In this document: positions 49,672 to 58,850 of the stretch, one piece after another
How the letters are laid out: every line of letters starts with the position of its first letter
Numbering within the stretch: position 1 is the stretch's first letter
Source of the DNA: Alisma plantago-aquatica
Lineage: Eukaryota > Streptophyta > Magnoliopsida > Alismatales > Alismataceae
Assembly: GCA_963693085.1 (NCBI GenBank)
Contig: OY856410.1
Coordinates: 882,061,335 to 882,125,334 of the forward strand
Length of the DNA stretch: 64,000 nt
Direction of reading: 5' to 3'
Position numbers and translations under genes: made by a program
The notes under the pieces: generated by a model
What the model was told of the DNA's origin: nothing
Databases searched by the model: none
Seen by the model: only the letters and a program-made list of their open reading frames with translations

Positions 49672-50787
49672 TAGATAGAGCTGAGGCATGTAATGGCAAG
49701 GCGATTTTATTTAGTTAAGATTTCCATACTCTTGCTTCAATTATAAACCCAAGCTCTCCTAAGGTCGTATCGGGTCTTATTTCTTGCCTTAACTCTTTCA
49801 GGTATTGAGAGTTTCTTGGGTCTCAGGTTTCTTCCGTATCTTGTAGCCTGCATTGGGACCACTTTTTATTCTGTGCATGTTGTTGACTCTGATTAGCTTT
49901 ATACCTCTTTGAAAAACCTACTGGAAGCTAGAGTGGGTATGAGAGTTGGCTAAAGTATTGATGTGTAACTCCCCCTTCAAGTGGGGGAGGGGTTGTCTAT
50001 GCTTTTAGGATCTCACTACCGGGCACGACACATCTGCCTTCGTGGGGGCAGCTGAATGTACCGGCCGGGCGAGTCCTTTATAAGCCTTTCATATATTTAG
50101 ATACCTTAGGGTTCCACTACCGGGCATGACACATCTGCCTTCGTTAGGGCAGCTGAATGTACCGGCCGGGTGAGACCTTCATTGGTTCTTTATATAGATC
50201 CTTATTTATGGCACAACTCTCATAGTTTTATTCAACTCTCTGGCTTTTGTTCGTAGACTCACAAGCTTAGGATTTGGGGTTTTTAGGGAATTTATTTTGG
50301 GCGGCCAAGCCTCTTTTATTTGAAGAGAGGAAAGTTGTTCTTAGAGTTTTTCAACATGCACTTATTTGGTTTCTTTTTAATGGTCCACTTGTGAGACTTC
50401 TTGATTTGGATTTCGCCTGATGCCCCTCTCATCCTTGAGAGCTTGGCTTATTTCGGCCTTGATATTGACCTGTAGAGAGTCAGATGTAGAAGTGAAACAA
50501 AAGCATGAAAATCAATAGTGGAGAGACATTATTAAGTCGCCATTATATCTCTAAGTGCTATTCTAGTTATTAATTTTGAGGACTAACATAATTCTAAAGT
50601 TAACTGAGGGTGACTTTGTTCCAAAAGGGATGTTCTACTTTATGTGCGAAGTTTATTTTAACAAGGAAAATGCTTTTAAAACAAAAATTAAATGCGCAAA
50701 GAAAACTGTAATAATTTATACAGAATTGAAAGAAAATGTAGAGAGGGAAGGGTTTTGAAAATGATACCTCACCGTTGTCAGTGTACT
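49672..50787 (-). other. U1 3' spacer with a 60-bp direct duplication
   Basis: There is no gene in this stretch. Two similar copies of about 60 bp, starting CACTACCGGGC and including ACATCTGCCTTCG and TGTACCGGCCGGG, lie at 50014-50073 and 50115-50174, offset by 101 bp. They are G+C-richer than the surroundings. Open frames near 50576-50809 on both strands overlap and show no domain. Confidence 0.6.
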
Positions 50788-50820
50788 CCCCCCCTAACTT
50801 ATCACTCACTTTGTCCGTAG
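50788..50820 (-). other. Internal polypurine-type motif of U1
   Basis: On the minus strand CTACGGACAAAGTGAGTG is followed by ATAAGTTAGGGGGGG. It is very like the motif at the 3' LTR (49636-49671) and lies about 40 bases after the stop of the Ulp1-like ORF. Confidence 0.6.
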
Positions 50821-50861
50821 AGTGTCAAAGTAATAGTTTGAGAAGTACAAGGACAAGGGCA

Positions 50862-51941
50862 TCAGGTTTCTGTTAGTCCTTTATTGGCGCCATGTGTGCG
50901 GAGGAGATTAGTGGCGAACTTCCCTTGTAATGCGTGATAATCCACTTCTGTCATGTCTTCTACTGGTCTTCCAAGTGCTATGATGGTGTATATCCAGTAG
51001 AGGACGTGGAAACCACAATCGTATGACTCGCGTATCTGCTGAGGGTACTTGTGGTTGAAGGCGAGGCGATGAAAGTGTTCTTTGCTGTATGCCTGTGTAT
51101 GTGTGCTGAGAAGGACATGAAGTTGGTCAGCACACTCCTTCACCACCTCCTCCATAGGCGTTCTTGGTGTCGTAGTGTAATGTTGTTGATCTGGATTGTA
51201 CTGGCTGCCGGAACTGTTGTATATGATTGTTGTTCCGTCATGAAGATTTGTTACCAACAACATCCAGTGTTCTGAATGAAGGAAGGGGAGCATGATGAAC
51301 TTCGGGGTATATGAAACTTCGGGGACGAACCATAATCTGGCAAGATTGGCGTTGTCTAGCATGGTGATGATTCTATCGTAGATCCCCATCTTGAGTAGTA
51401 CGCGTGAGCAGACATACTTTGTTGGTTTTAGTATTTTGTCGAGGGAGGGAAGAGTGTGGATGTAGAGGTTTTCTAGTGGTGGTGCAGTGGTGGTGAGAAC
51501 TGAGAAAATGGGGGTGGTAGGGGTGGTAGTGGTGAGTGTTGGGATAGACTCTGCAAGGGTTTGTTCCCTAGCAGTAACTGGGCGGACTTGCTTCCTTGCC
51601 TGCTTTTTTGGGGGTTGTTCAGTCGCAGCGTCGTGGACCTTTCGTTTCCCCTTAGACTTTTCAGCGAGGGATTCATCCTCGTAAGGTGGCTTGTATTTAG
51701 ATCCTTCATCATCACTGGAAGAAATGTTTTCCACCTCTTCTTCAGGCTCCTCAGTCAGACATTTGTTGATGCAGTCGATTTCACACAAGACCGCTATGAT
51801 GTTGACCTTTGGTGGGGCCTTTCTAGTCTTATTATTGTTATCGATTATCGTTTGGAGCTTGGCACAGCTTTCTATTAGTTGCTCCCTTTTCCAGAAGGGG
51901 GCATCTTCGGTTCTAGTTGGTTGCTTTGCTGGTGAAGCCAT
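50862..51941 (-). CDS. Ulp1-like (C48) cysteine protease in a retrotransposon
   Basis: This open frame of 359 codons (start ATG 51941, MASPAKQPTR) lies in U1 between integrase and the 3' LTR. Residues 1-160 are low in order: an acidic stretch (64-90), basic clusters KSKGKRK (95-101) and PPKKQARK (110-117) resembling a bipartite nuclear signal, and a Thr/Pro-rich linker (133-155). Residues 160-345 look like a Ulp1/C48 protease core: SEHWMLLV with His225-Trp226, then IIYNSSG where the catalytic Asp is expected (Asn242), PQQ (300-302) for the oxyanion Gln, and SYDCGFHVLYWI with Cys309. Such enzymes cut SUMO or related tags from proteins. The Asp-to-Asn change may weaken it, although Asn is found at this place in some papain-like proteases. 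It has no stops, unlike gag-pol of the same element. Activity and substrate are unknown. Confidence 0.8.
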   Translation of the reverse strand: MASPAKQPTRTEDAPFWKREQLIESCAKLQTIIDNNNKTRKAPPKVNIIAVLCEIDCINKCLTEEPEEEVENISSSDDEGSKYKPPYEDESLAEKSKGKRKVHDAATEQPPKKQARKQVRPVTAREQTLAESIPTLTTTTPTTPIFSVLTTTAPPLENLYIHTLPSLDKILKPTKYVCSRVLLKMGIYDRIITMLDNANLARLWFVPEVSYTPKFIMLPFLHSEHWMLLVTNLHDGTTIIYNSSGSQYNPDQQHYTTTPRTPMEEVVKECADQLHVLLSTHTQAYSKEHFHRLAFNHKYPQQIRESYDCGFHVLYWIYTIIALGRPVEDMTEVDYHALQGKFATNLLRTHGANKGLTET

Positions 51942-52720
51942 TTCTGAAAATGGAAAGGCATGTGTTAGAATAACAAGTTTATTAAATGGAAAAATTTTGA
52001 TTTTATATGTGTTTATATATTTTCATGTTTTAACGAAAAGCAAGTTGTTTTGATGGTCCAAACGGTTTAAAGTCGTTTGGTTCCAAATAGTTTGCAGACT
52101 GTTTGGTTCCAAACAGTTTGAAGACTGATTGGTTCCAAACAGTTTCAAGGCCGTTTGGAAGGTGAAGTGTCAGGGAGCGGCCAGCGATAGCGAAGGCGGC
52201 GGCGATAAGGACGACGACGGCTATGGAAAGGGTGTCGCGGTGGCGCCGAAGATGTCGGCGATGGTAAAGATGATGGCGGAGGCGAAAAGGATGATGGTGC
52301 AATAGAATAGGAAGTCGTGGCGGCGTTGCAGTCATCGGCGATGGTGGTGTGTCTACCTTGCAGTTGCGGGTACGGAAGATGACGGCGAAAGGAAATGCAG
52401 CAGCGGCCGAGTTGTGATCATCGAGAAGACGTGCATAAGATGGAGCGACGGCGACAGAGAAGACTTGCGTCAGAGGTTGCGCGGGAGCAGGGAGCGTGAG
52501 TGAGGGTTTAAGGAAAATCAGGAATTGAAAGAAAGAAAAAGGAGAGGGGATAGGGTTGTATTTATAGGATTCGGGGGTTGACTTTACAAAATCCCTAGGT
52601 CAAACGGTTTAGCGACTGTTTGGACTCCAAACGGTTTTGAGACCGTTTGGCTCCAAACAGTTTCAGGACCGTTTGGCTCCAAACAGTTTCAGGACCATTT
52701 GGGAGGGCTAAGGTTATTTT
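51942..52720 (-). promoter_or_regulatory. Internal U3-like promoter region upstream of the Ulp1-like ORF
   Basis: In element orientation, CCAAACGGT/CCAAACAGT motifs cluster at 52720-52600. A TATAAATA box follows (52559-52566, context CCTATAAATACAACCC), then a C/T-rich leader and a second cluster of the same motif at 52165-52050, then the ORF start. The LTR has the same motif (CCAAACGGTCTC in the 17-bp units) upstream of the nearly identical core CCTATAAATA. A 101-codon frame at 52030-52335 across this region is not convincing as a gene. Confidence 0.5.
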
Positions 52721-52955
52721 GATTTTTATATTTTTATATTTGTTTTGATTATATAAATTTTTATATTTTCAGAAGATAAATCTAAGGTAACTAAAGGAAC
52801 AGAAGGTAAAAGAAGATGCTCAGATATTGGGTTGCCTCCCAAATAGCGTCTGGGTTTTACGTCGCTGGCTCGATGAGGTTTTGATGTTTTTATGATGATG
52901 CTGTGGCGTATCTGATCTCAATAGCATGTCTCGGCATTTTATCTGTTGGAGTATA

Positions 52956-53816
52956 CTATTTTTTCAATCGATGGCCATTGAGTGTCCTTTCTCCTCCATT
53001 TTTGTCAACAATTATGACAGCTCCAGTCGGGTATATATGTTTGATGGTGAAAGGCCCGGACCACTTTGTGCGGAGTTTTTCGGGGAACAATTTGAGCCAG
53101 GAGTTGAAAAGGAGGACTTTATCACCAATGGCGATGTCTTTCCTTTTTAGATGACCGTCGTACCACATCTTGGTTTGTTCTTTATAAATCATGGCACTTT
53201 GATAAGCGGTCATTCGGAGCTCCTCTAGCTCTTGTAGTTGGAGTTGTCTATTTTCTCCGGCACTTTTGAAATCAAAATTTAGTTGTTTAATGGCCCACCA
53301 AGCCTTATGTTCCAGTTCCACTGGAAGATGGCATAACTTCCCGTATACCAAACGGAACGGGATTGTCCCGATTGGTGTTTTATAAGTTGTTCGGTAAGCC
53401 CAAAGGGCATCGAGAAGCTTGGTGGACCAGTCAGTGCGGTGTATATTGACTGTTTTTTCTAAGATTGCCTTCAGTTGTCTATTTGAAACTTCAACCTGAC
53501 CACTGGTCTGTGGATGGTAAGGTGTGGCAACTTTATAGTTAACTCCGTATTTCTTTAAGAGTGCTTCAAAGCTTCGTTCCAGAAAATGGGTCCCTCTGTC
53601 GGATATGACAGTTCGGGGGACTCCAAATCTGGGAAAAATGATATCTTTAAACATCTTAATGACTGGTTTGGATTCGCTGGACATTGTGGGTATAGCTTCT
53701 ACCCAATTCGAGACATAATATACTGCAACTAGAATGTAGGAGAAACCATATGAAGAAGGAAAGGGGCCCATGCAGTCTATCCCCCACACGTCGAAAAGTT
53801 TGATCTCTTGCCACAT
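52956..53816 (-). CDS. Integrase core of U1
   Basis: An open segment of 286 codons, the C-terminal part of pol. The DDE catalytic triad is complete: Asp14 in WGIDCMGPF, Asp73 in VISDRGTHF and Glu109 in GQVEVSNRQ, with 35 residues between the last two as in retroviral-type integrases. [12 protein letters not shown] and [21 protein letters not shown] follow, then the C-terminal SGPFTI block and the end NGHRLKK. It joins the zinc-binding part (53962-53820) only across a one-base frameshift just upstream of 53816, so the start used here is the first ATG and not the original protein start. Integrase inserts element DNA into the host chromosome. Confidence 0.88.
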   Translation of the reverse strand: MWQEIKLFDVWGIDCMGPFPSSYGFSYILVAVYYVSNWVEAIPTMSSESKPVIKMFKDIIFPRFGVPRTVISDRGTHFLERSFEALLKKYGVNYKVATPYHPQTSGQVEVSNRQLKAILEKTVNIHRTDWSTKLLDALWAYRTTYKTPIGTIPFRLVYGKLCHLPVELEHKAWWAIKQLNFDFKSAGENRQLQLQELEELRMTAYQSAMIYKEQTKMWYDGHLKRKDIAIGDKVLLFNSWLKLFPEKLRTKWSGPFTIKHIYPTGAVIIVDKNGGERTLNGHRLKK

Positions 53817-55675
53817 GGTGAGGGCATTTCATTCCTTTTTGATATGCCGCCGGAAAGTTGACATTTGTTGCATAATTTTACAAAATCATGGGAATCTTTT
53901 GCTATTGTTGGCCAAAAGAAACCCGATTGCATAACTTTCATATCAGTTTTCTTCGCACTCATGTGTCCCCCAGTGGGGCCGGAATGGCAATGCTCTAAGA
54001 CAAGGGTAATCTCTTTTTCAGGTAAGCAGCGACGGAAAAGTCCGTCTACGCATAGGCAAACAAGGTAAGGTTCATCCCAATAGTATTGTTTTACATCCTG
54101 GAGGAATTTCTTTTTGTCGTGATGAGAGGCGTAAGGGTGAATGATTCTTGTAGCCAGATAATTAACGATGTCGGCATATCAGGGGAATCCATTGGTAACT
54201 TTCATTAGTTGGTCATCTGGAAGGGAATCTCAAATAGGTACTTTATCTTCATCCTCGACTTCAATACGACTGAGGTGATCGGAAACGACGTTTTCCATGC
54301 TGCTTTTGTCTTTGATTTCCAAATTGAATTCTTGAAGCATCAACACCCAGCGAATAAGTCTGGGTTTTGCATCTTACTAATAAATTAGATGGCGTATGGT
54401 GGAGTGGTCAGTGTAGACGATGACCTTGGCTCCAATCAGGTAGGAGTGGAATTTCTCAAACGCATAGATGACAGCTAAGAACTCCTTTTCTGTAGTGGTG
54501 TAGTTCTTCTGTGCTTCATCGAGCATTTTAGATGCATAGTAGATTACATGAGGTTTCTTGTCGATTCTCTATCCTAATACGGCCCCTATGGCATAATCGT
54601 TGGTGTCACACATGATTTCAAAAGGTTGTGACCAATCTGGGGATCTTAGTATGGGTGCAGAGATTAAAGCATTTTTCAGAGTTGAGAAACTTTGTAAGCA
54701 TTCTTGATTAAAATTGAACTCGGTATCTTTGGTCAGAAGTTGGGCCATGGGTTTTGCTATTTTTGAGAAATCTTTAATAAATCTTCTGTAAAACCCAGCA
54801 TGACCCAATAATGCTCGTACTCCTTTTATGTCTTTTGGTGGTGACAACTTTGAGATAACATCGATTTTTTCCTTGTCTACCTCAATCCCTCTGTCGCTCA
54901 CTCTATGTCCGAGGATGACACCTTCAGTTATCATAAAATGGCACTTTTCCCAATTCAGGATGAGGTTCGTTTCCTCGCATCGTTGTAAGACTTGTCTGAG
55001 GTTGAGTAGACAATTATCGAAGGAATCTCCATAAACTGAAAAATCAACTATGAATACCTCCATTATAGATTCTGTTAATCCTACAAAAATAGCAGACATG
55101 CACCTTTGGAAAGTAGCAGGTGCGTTTCACAGCCTGAATGGGATTCTTCTGAAAGCATAGGTCCCAAAGGGGCAGGTAAAAGTAGTTTTCTCTTGGTCTT
55201 CCGGGTGTATAGGGATTTCGTAGAACCCACAATAACCATCTAGATAACAGAAGAACTTTTGATGGGCTAAGCGTTTTAGGACTTCGTCAAGAAAGGGCAT
55301 AGGGTAATGATCTTTTCACGTTGATTTGTTTAGTTTCCTGTAGTCGATACACATCCTCCACCCCGTCACAGTCCTTGTAGGCACTAGCTCATTCTTTTCA
55401 TTTAGCACAACAGTGGTTCCTCCTTTTTGGGGACCACTTGGACAGGGTTGACCCATTAGGAATATGAAATTGGGTAAATTATGTCGGCTTTCAGCAGTTT
55501 GAGGACTTCAAGGCAAACCACTTCTTTAAGATTGGGGTTTAGCTTCCTCTGGTGCTCTCTTGATGGCTTAAATTCTTCGACCATGGGCAGTCTATGCATG
55601 CATAGTGCTGGGTTTATACCTGTCAGGTCGGTTATTTTGTACCCAATGGCTTTCTTGTGTTTCTTTAGCTCCACA
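53777..55675 (-). pseudogene. Reverse transcriptase, RNase H and integrase zinc finger of U1, broken
   Basis: From 55674 downward the blocks are KKAIGYKITDLTGINPALCMHRL (read in parts), WVNPVQVVPK, WRMCIDYRKLN, NAPATFQRCM, EVFIVDFSVYG and LLGHAGFYRRFIKDFS. RNase H follows with EIMCDTNDYAIGAVLG, YTTTEKEFLAVIYA and VIVYTDHSTI, then the integrase zinc-binding region with GGHMS and LCNKCQ. This is the gypsy order. The catalytic FVDD/YMDD box reads FIVD, so the first of the two adjacent Asp residues is a Val codon at 55046-55048. Stops occur near 55456, 55125, 54569 and 54375, with frameshifts near 55425 and 53820. Confidence 0.85.
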
Positions 55676-55689
55676 AGAAGCCTTTCTTC

Positions 55690-56868
55690 CTAGTTTTCCG
55701 TCAGGGTGGAACTGATAATGACAGGACATAATTTTTCTTTGTCCAAGAAAATGTGTTTAAGTCCCGTTGGTAAAGTCTTCATCTCGGGGGCCTTGGGTTC
55801 TTCTGTTGCTTCTAAAATGGTGAGAGATTTGATCTCCTCAAAGGTGGCTGTCGGCGCCTCCTCAACTTTCTCTAAGTGTTGAAAACATTGTTGGACCAAT
55901 TCATTTGCTGAAAATTCGACTTCTGGATTTGTCAGAACGTTCTCCAACTCATCAGATGGATCGGATATTTCCAATTGGGACATTTGGTGTATTGTATCTA
56001 AGAGAAAAACCTCCTCTTGAATGCTGGGACCTTTCATGCTGTTGAGAACCCAGAATTGAATTGCTTCTTTTCCTAGTCTTAGAATGATCATGCCAGCTTC
56101 AACATCAATAAGTGCCCTGGTTTTGGCAAGGAAAGGTCTTCCAAATATTATTGGGTATCTCAGATCCTCCTTGATATCCATAATGACAAATTCGCATGGG
56201 ACATAGGCATCTTTTCCTATCCTGACCAGAATATCTTCAATAATTCCTAGAGGTGCAGTGATAGTGGAATCATCTAACTGAATTGTCATCGTGGTGGGTA
56301 GAAAGTCAGTGAAGCCTAATCTTTTACACATGGAATAGGGCATTATTTATATGCTAGCCCCTAAGTCATCTAATCCCTTTTTGCTCGAAGCATTTCCAAT
56401 ATAGCACTGAATACTGAAAGAACCAGGGTCCTTCTTTTTCTTGGGCATCTTATTGAGAATGATATTGGAGGTGGTCTGAACCAGTTTGACTGTCTCTTGT
56501 TCTTCAGTAATGTATTTCCTTGATAGCAGAGTTTTTAGATATTTAGCCCAAGCTGGTACTTCAGAGAGAGCATCGAGGAGCAGGATGTCGATATAGAGTT
56601 TCTTCATCGCCTCCTTAAATCTTTGGAACCTAGTGTCCATTTTAGTCTCTCTCAATCTTCCCGGGTATGGTATCCTTGGTTTATACTGCGGAATTTTTGG
56701 CTCTTTGGAAGCTTGTTCTTTTTCTTCGCCTCTCGCGTTCTCTGCGGTCTTCTTAGTTCCTAGGTTCGGGCTTGCATTTGGCATAAGGACAGGTGTATCA
56801 TCATCATCATGGGCGATTCTCGTAGTTTCGTGAAGGGTGCGTCTAGATCTTGTAATAACTGCATTCAA
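55690..56868 (-). pseudogene. Aspartic protease region of U1, broken by one stop
   Basis: Two pieces in the same frame (56868-56347 and 56343-55690) are separated by a stop. The first ends with the active-site box DDLGASI, and the stop follows directly. The second has MPYSMCKRLG, a beta-strand-rich stretch, and YPIIFGRPFLAKTRALIDV, the C-terminal retropepsin block of Athila elements. The linker after it (to 55690) is acidic. This protease normally cuts the Gag-Pol precursor. The frame runs on into reverse transcriptase after another stop (a CAG-to-TAG change is likely near 55690). Confidence 0.8.
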
Positions 56869-57030
56869 CTGCTCTGGTCTATTCTAGTCGTGTCTAGGGT
56901 TCGACTCAGGTTGTCCTGTAAAAGTGCCTGCTGGCGGTTTTAGTTGGGCAGCGATTTGTGCCAGTTGGGCCTCCATCGCCTTCTGCTGAGCTTGCTGATT
57001 AGCGAGCATGGTTTGTTGGGACTGTAGCAT

Positions 57031-58672
57031 CTACCTTATCAAAGTCATCTCGTCTGTTGACTGGGAGGGGGCATTTTTCTGAATAAGTTTTTGTTGACCT
57101 TGATGCGGTTGTTGCGGAGGTGGTGCTAATTGAGGTTGTTGCGGTTGCTGCAAATGAGGGTGCAATTGCAGGTGCAGAGGAGGATGGTTATACTTATAGT
57201 AGTTGGAGGGATTTCTAGGGTAGTTGGATCTTGGGAAGTTGTTTCTGAGGTTCCCTTGATTTTGATTAAAGTTGCTTTGGAATCCAGGTGGCAATCGATT
57301 GGAGGATCTGCCTTTTGTCTGGTGTTTCGGGTTGGCAGTCCCTGTAGGGTTCCCGTATTGAAAACTGGGGTGGTTTCTTGGTTGATTTGGGTTATAGTAA
57401 ACTTGTCCCGATATGGAATGAATGGAATTAACTTGCTCGGACATCTGCTCTTCAGGGTGTTTGATGATTGGTTCGTACTGCTGTTGTGGTGGGTGCATAT
57501 CCATCATCACATTGTAAAGCAGACCGCATGACAGAGTAGGGTGATCGGATGCGTGACAGGCTTCACAAGTCCCTGCAGAAGCTTTAACCTGTTGGACTAG
57601 AGGGTTTTTCTTCTTATCATATTCTCCAAGTGAAGTTTCGAGAGCCTGCTGTTTATGAGCTATAGTCTTTAAAGCTTCAGCAATAGCCTTCATTTCCATT
57701 GATTCCTCATCTTTATAAACCTTGAGGATTCCCTTACCAGATGATCGTCCCCAATTAGATTGGTTTTCAGCTCCAAGCGTAACGATTTTCCAAGCATCCT
57801 CGTAGTTCTTCCTCATAAAATTTCCTCCACATGAGGAATCCATAAATTGCTTGATGTCATCACTCACTCCCCTATAGAACATTTCTATTAATTTATTTTG
57901 GGAGATGTTGTGATGAGGACACTTTCTTAGAAGCTCCTTGAACTTTCCCATGCTTCTGCGAGTGATTCTCTAGGAAGTTGGGCGAAGTGGTTGATCTGCC
58001 CCCTAATTTTGTAAGTTAACGAAGGGGGGGAAACTTCTCTAGGAATTTTTCTTCCAAGGGCACCCAGGTGGTGATGATTGGCTCCCTATCAAGTGAATTG
58101 TACCAACTTAGAGCCCTTCCGGACAGAGTGAAGTGGAAAAGATGTAGCATTATTGTGTCAAAGGCGACTCTGGCCTGTGGGACAAGTCGGCAGAGTGCCT
58201 TGAATCTCTTCAAGTGATCCATGCAGTCATCTCTAGATCCACCAGAGAATGTGATGCCTTGCATGATTTGAATCCATTGTGTCCAGATTTCGAAGTTGGG
58301 TATGTTAATGATCGGTGGCTGAACTGGATGGTTATATTCATAATTCTTAGGTATGGCATAGTCCCTCTATTTCTTGTTTCTGAGCTCTAGTTGGGCAGCT
58401 TGGTTTGCTACTTCGTTTTCAGCTCGGATGTGGGCATGTTCTTCAGCTCGAATCTCTGCTTGAATCTGAGCACGAGTGTCAGTAATGAGTTGTGCTCTCT
58501 GAGTGGCTATGGCGGCATTGACCCTTTCCAAAACTAATGCAGCTTGGTGTTGATCTTCAGCCATGTGCCTGGCTCTTTGGCGGTTGAGTCTAATGCGGCG
58601 ATGGAAACTTCTCTCTACCTCAGAGTCATACTCTGGATCAATGGAGAATCTGAGGTTATCTGATGGTTGCAT
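57031..58672 (-). pseudogene. gag of U1, broken
   Basis: The start ATG at 58672 (MQPSDNLRF) comes shortly after the primer site. Three open pieces follow: 58672-58367 (Glu/Ala/Arg-rich, helical), 58264-58016 and 57951-57031. The second has LKRFKALCRLVP, FTLSGRALSWYNSL and TWVPLEEKFLEKFPP. The third has FKELLRKCPHHNISQ and LIEMFYRGV, the Athila capsid blocks. It also has a zinc knuckle CEACHASDHPTLSC of type C-X2-C-X4-H-X4-C (about 57526-57567) and a Gln/Pro-rich C-terminus. Stops lie at 58367 and 57031, with a frameshift near 58000. Beyond 57031 the same frame goes on through AVITRSRRTL to the protease. Confidence 0.82.
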
Positions 58673-58827
58673 ACACGTCTTTTACCTGAGTAGAGAAAGA
58701 AACACACCTTTTAGATGAAGCAGGAGATATGATGAATTCAAGAAGATATGGGCTAATGGTTAAAAGAAAATGTAAAACCCTAACCAACTAGTAAGATAGT
58801 TAATTGAAATTAAAACGTTCCATTCTC

Positions 58828-58844
58828 CTCGGCAACGACGCCAA
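58828..58844 (-). other. Primer binding site of U1, tRNA-Asp type
   Basis: TGGCGTCGTTGCCGAGG on the minus strand matches 15 of 17 bases of TGGCGCCGTTGCCGGGG, the tRNA-Asp complement. Both changes are transitions of the kind left by decay of methylated cytosines. It lies six bases from the 5' LTR. Confidence 0.82.
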
Positions 58845-58850
58845 TTTTTT

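Noticed and set aside
50862..51941. Reading the Ulp1-like ORF as a host gene or as part of a Maverick or Mutator-like element
   Set aside because: It lies between gypsy integrase and the 3' LTR of an element with a perfect target-site duplication; no terminal inverted repeats or transposase are present.
52030..52335. 101-codon minus-strand frame upstream of the Ulp1-like ORF
   Set aside because: His/Arg-rich product of a low-complexity leader and motif repeats; it fits better as regulatory sequence.
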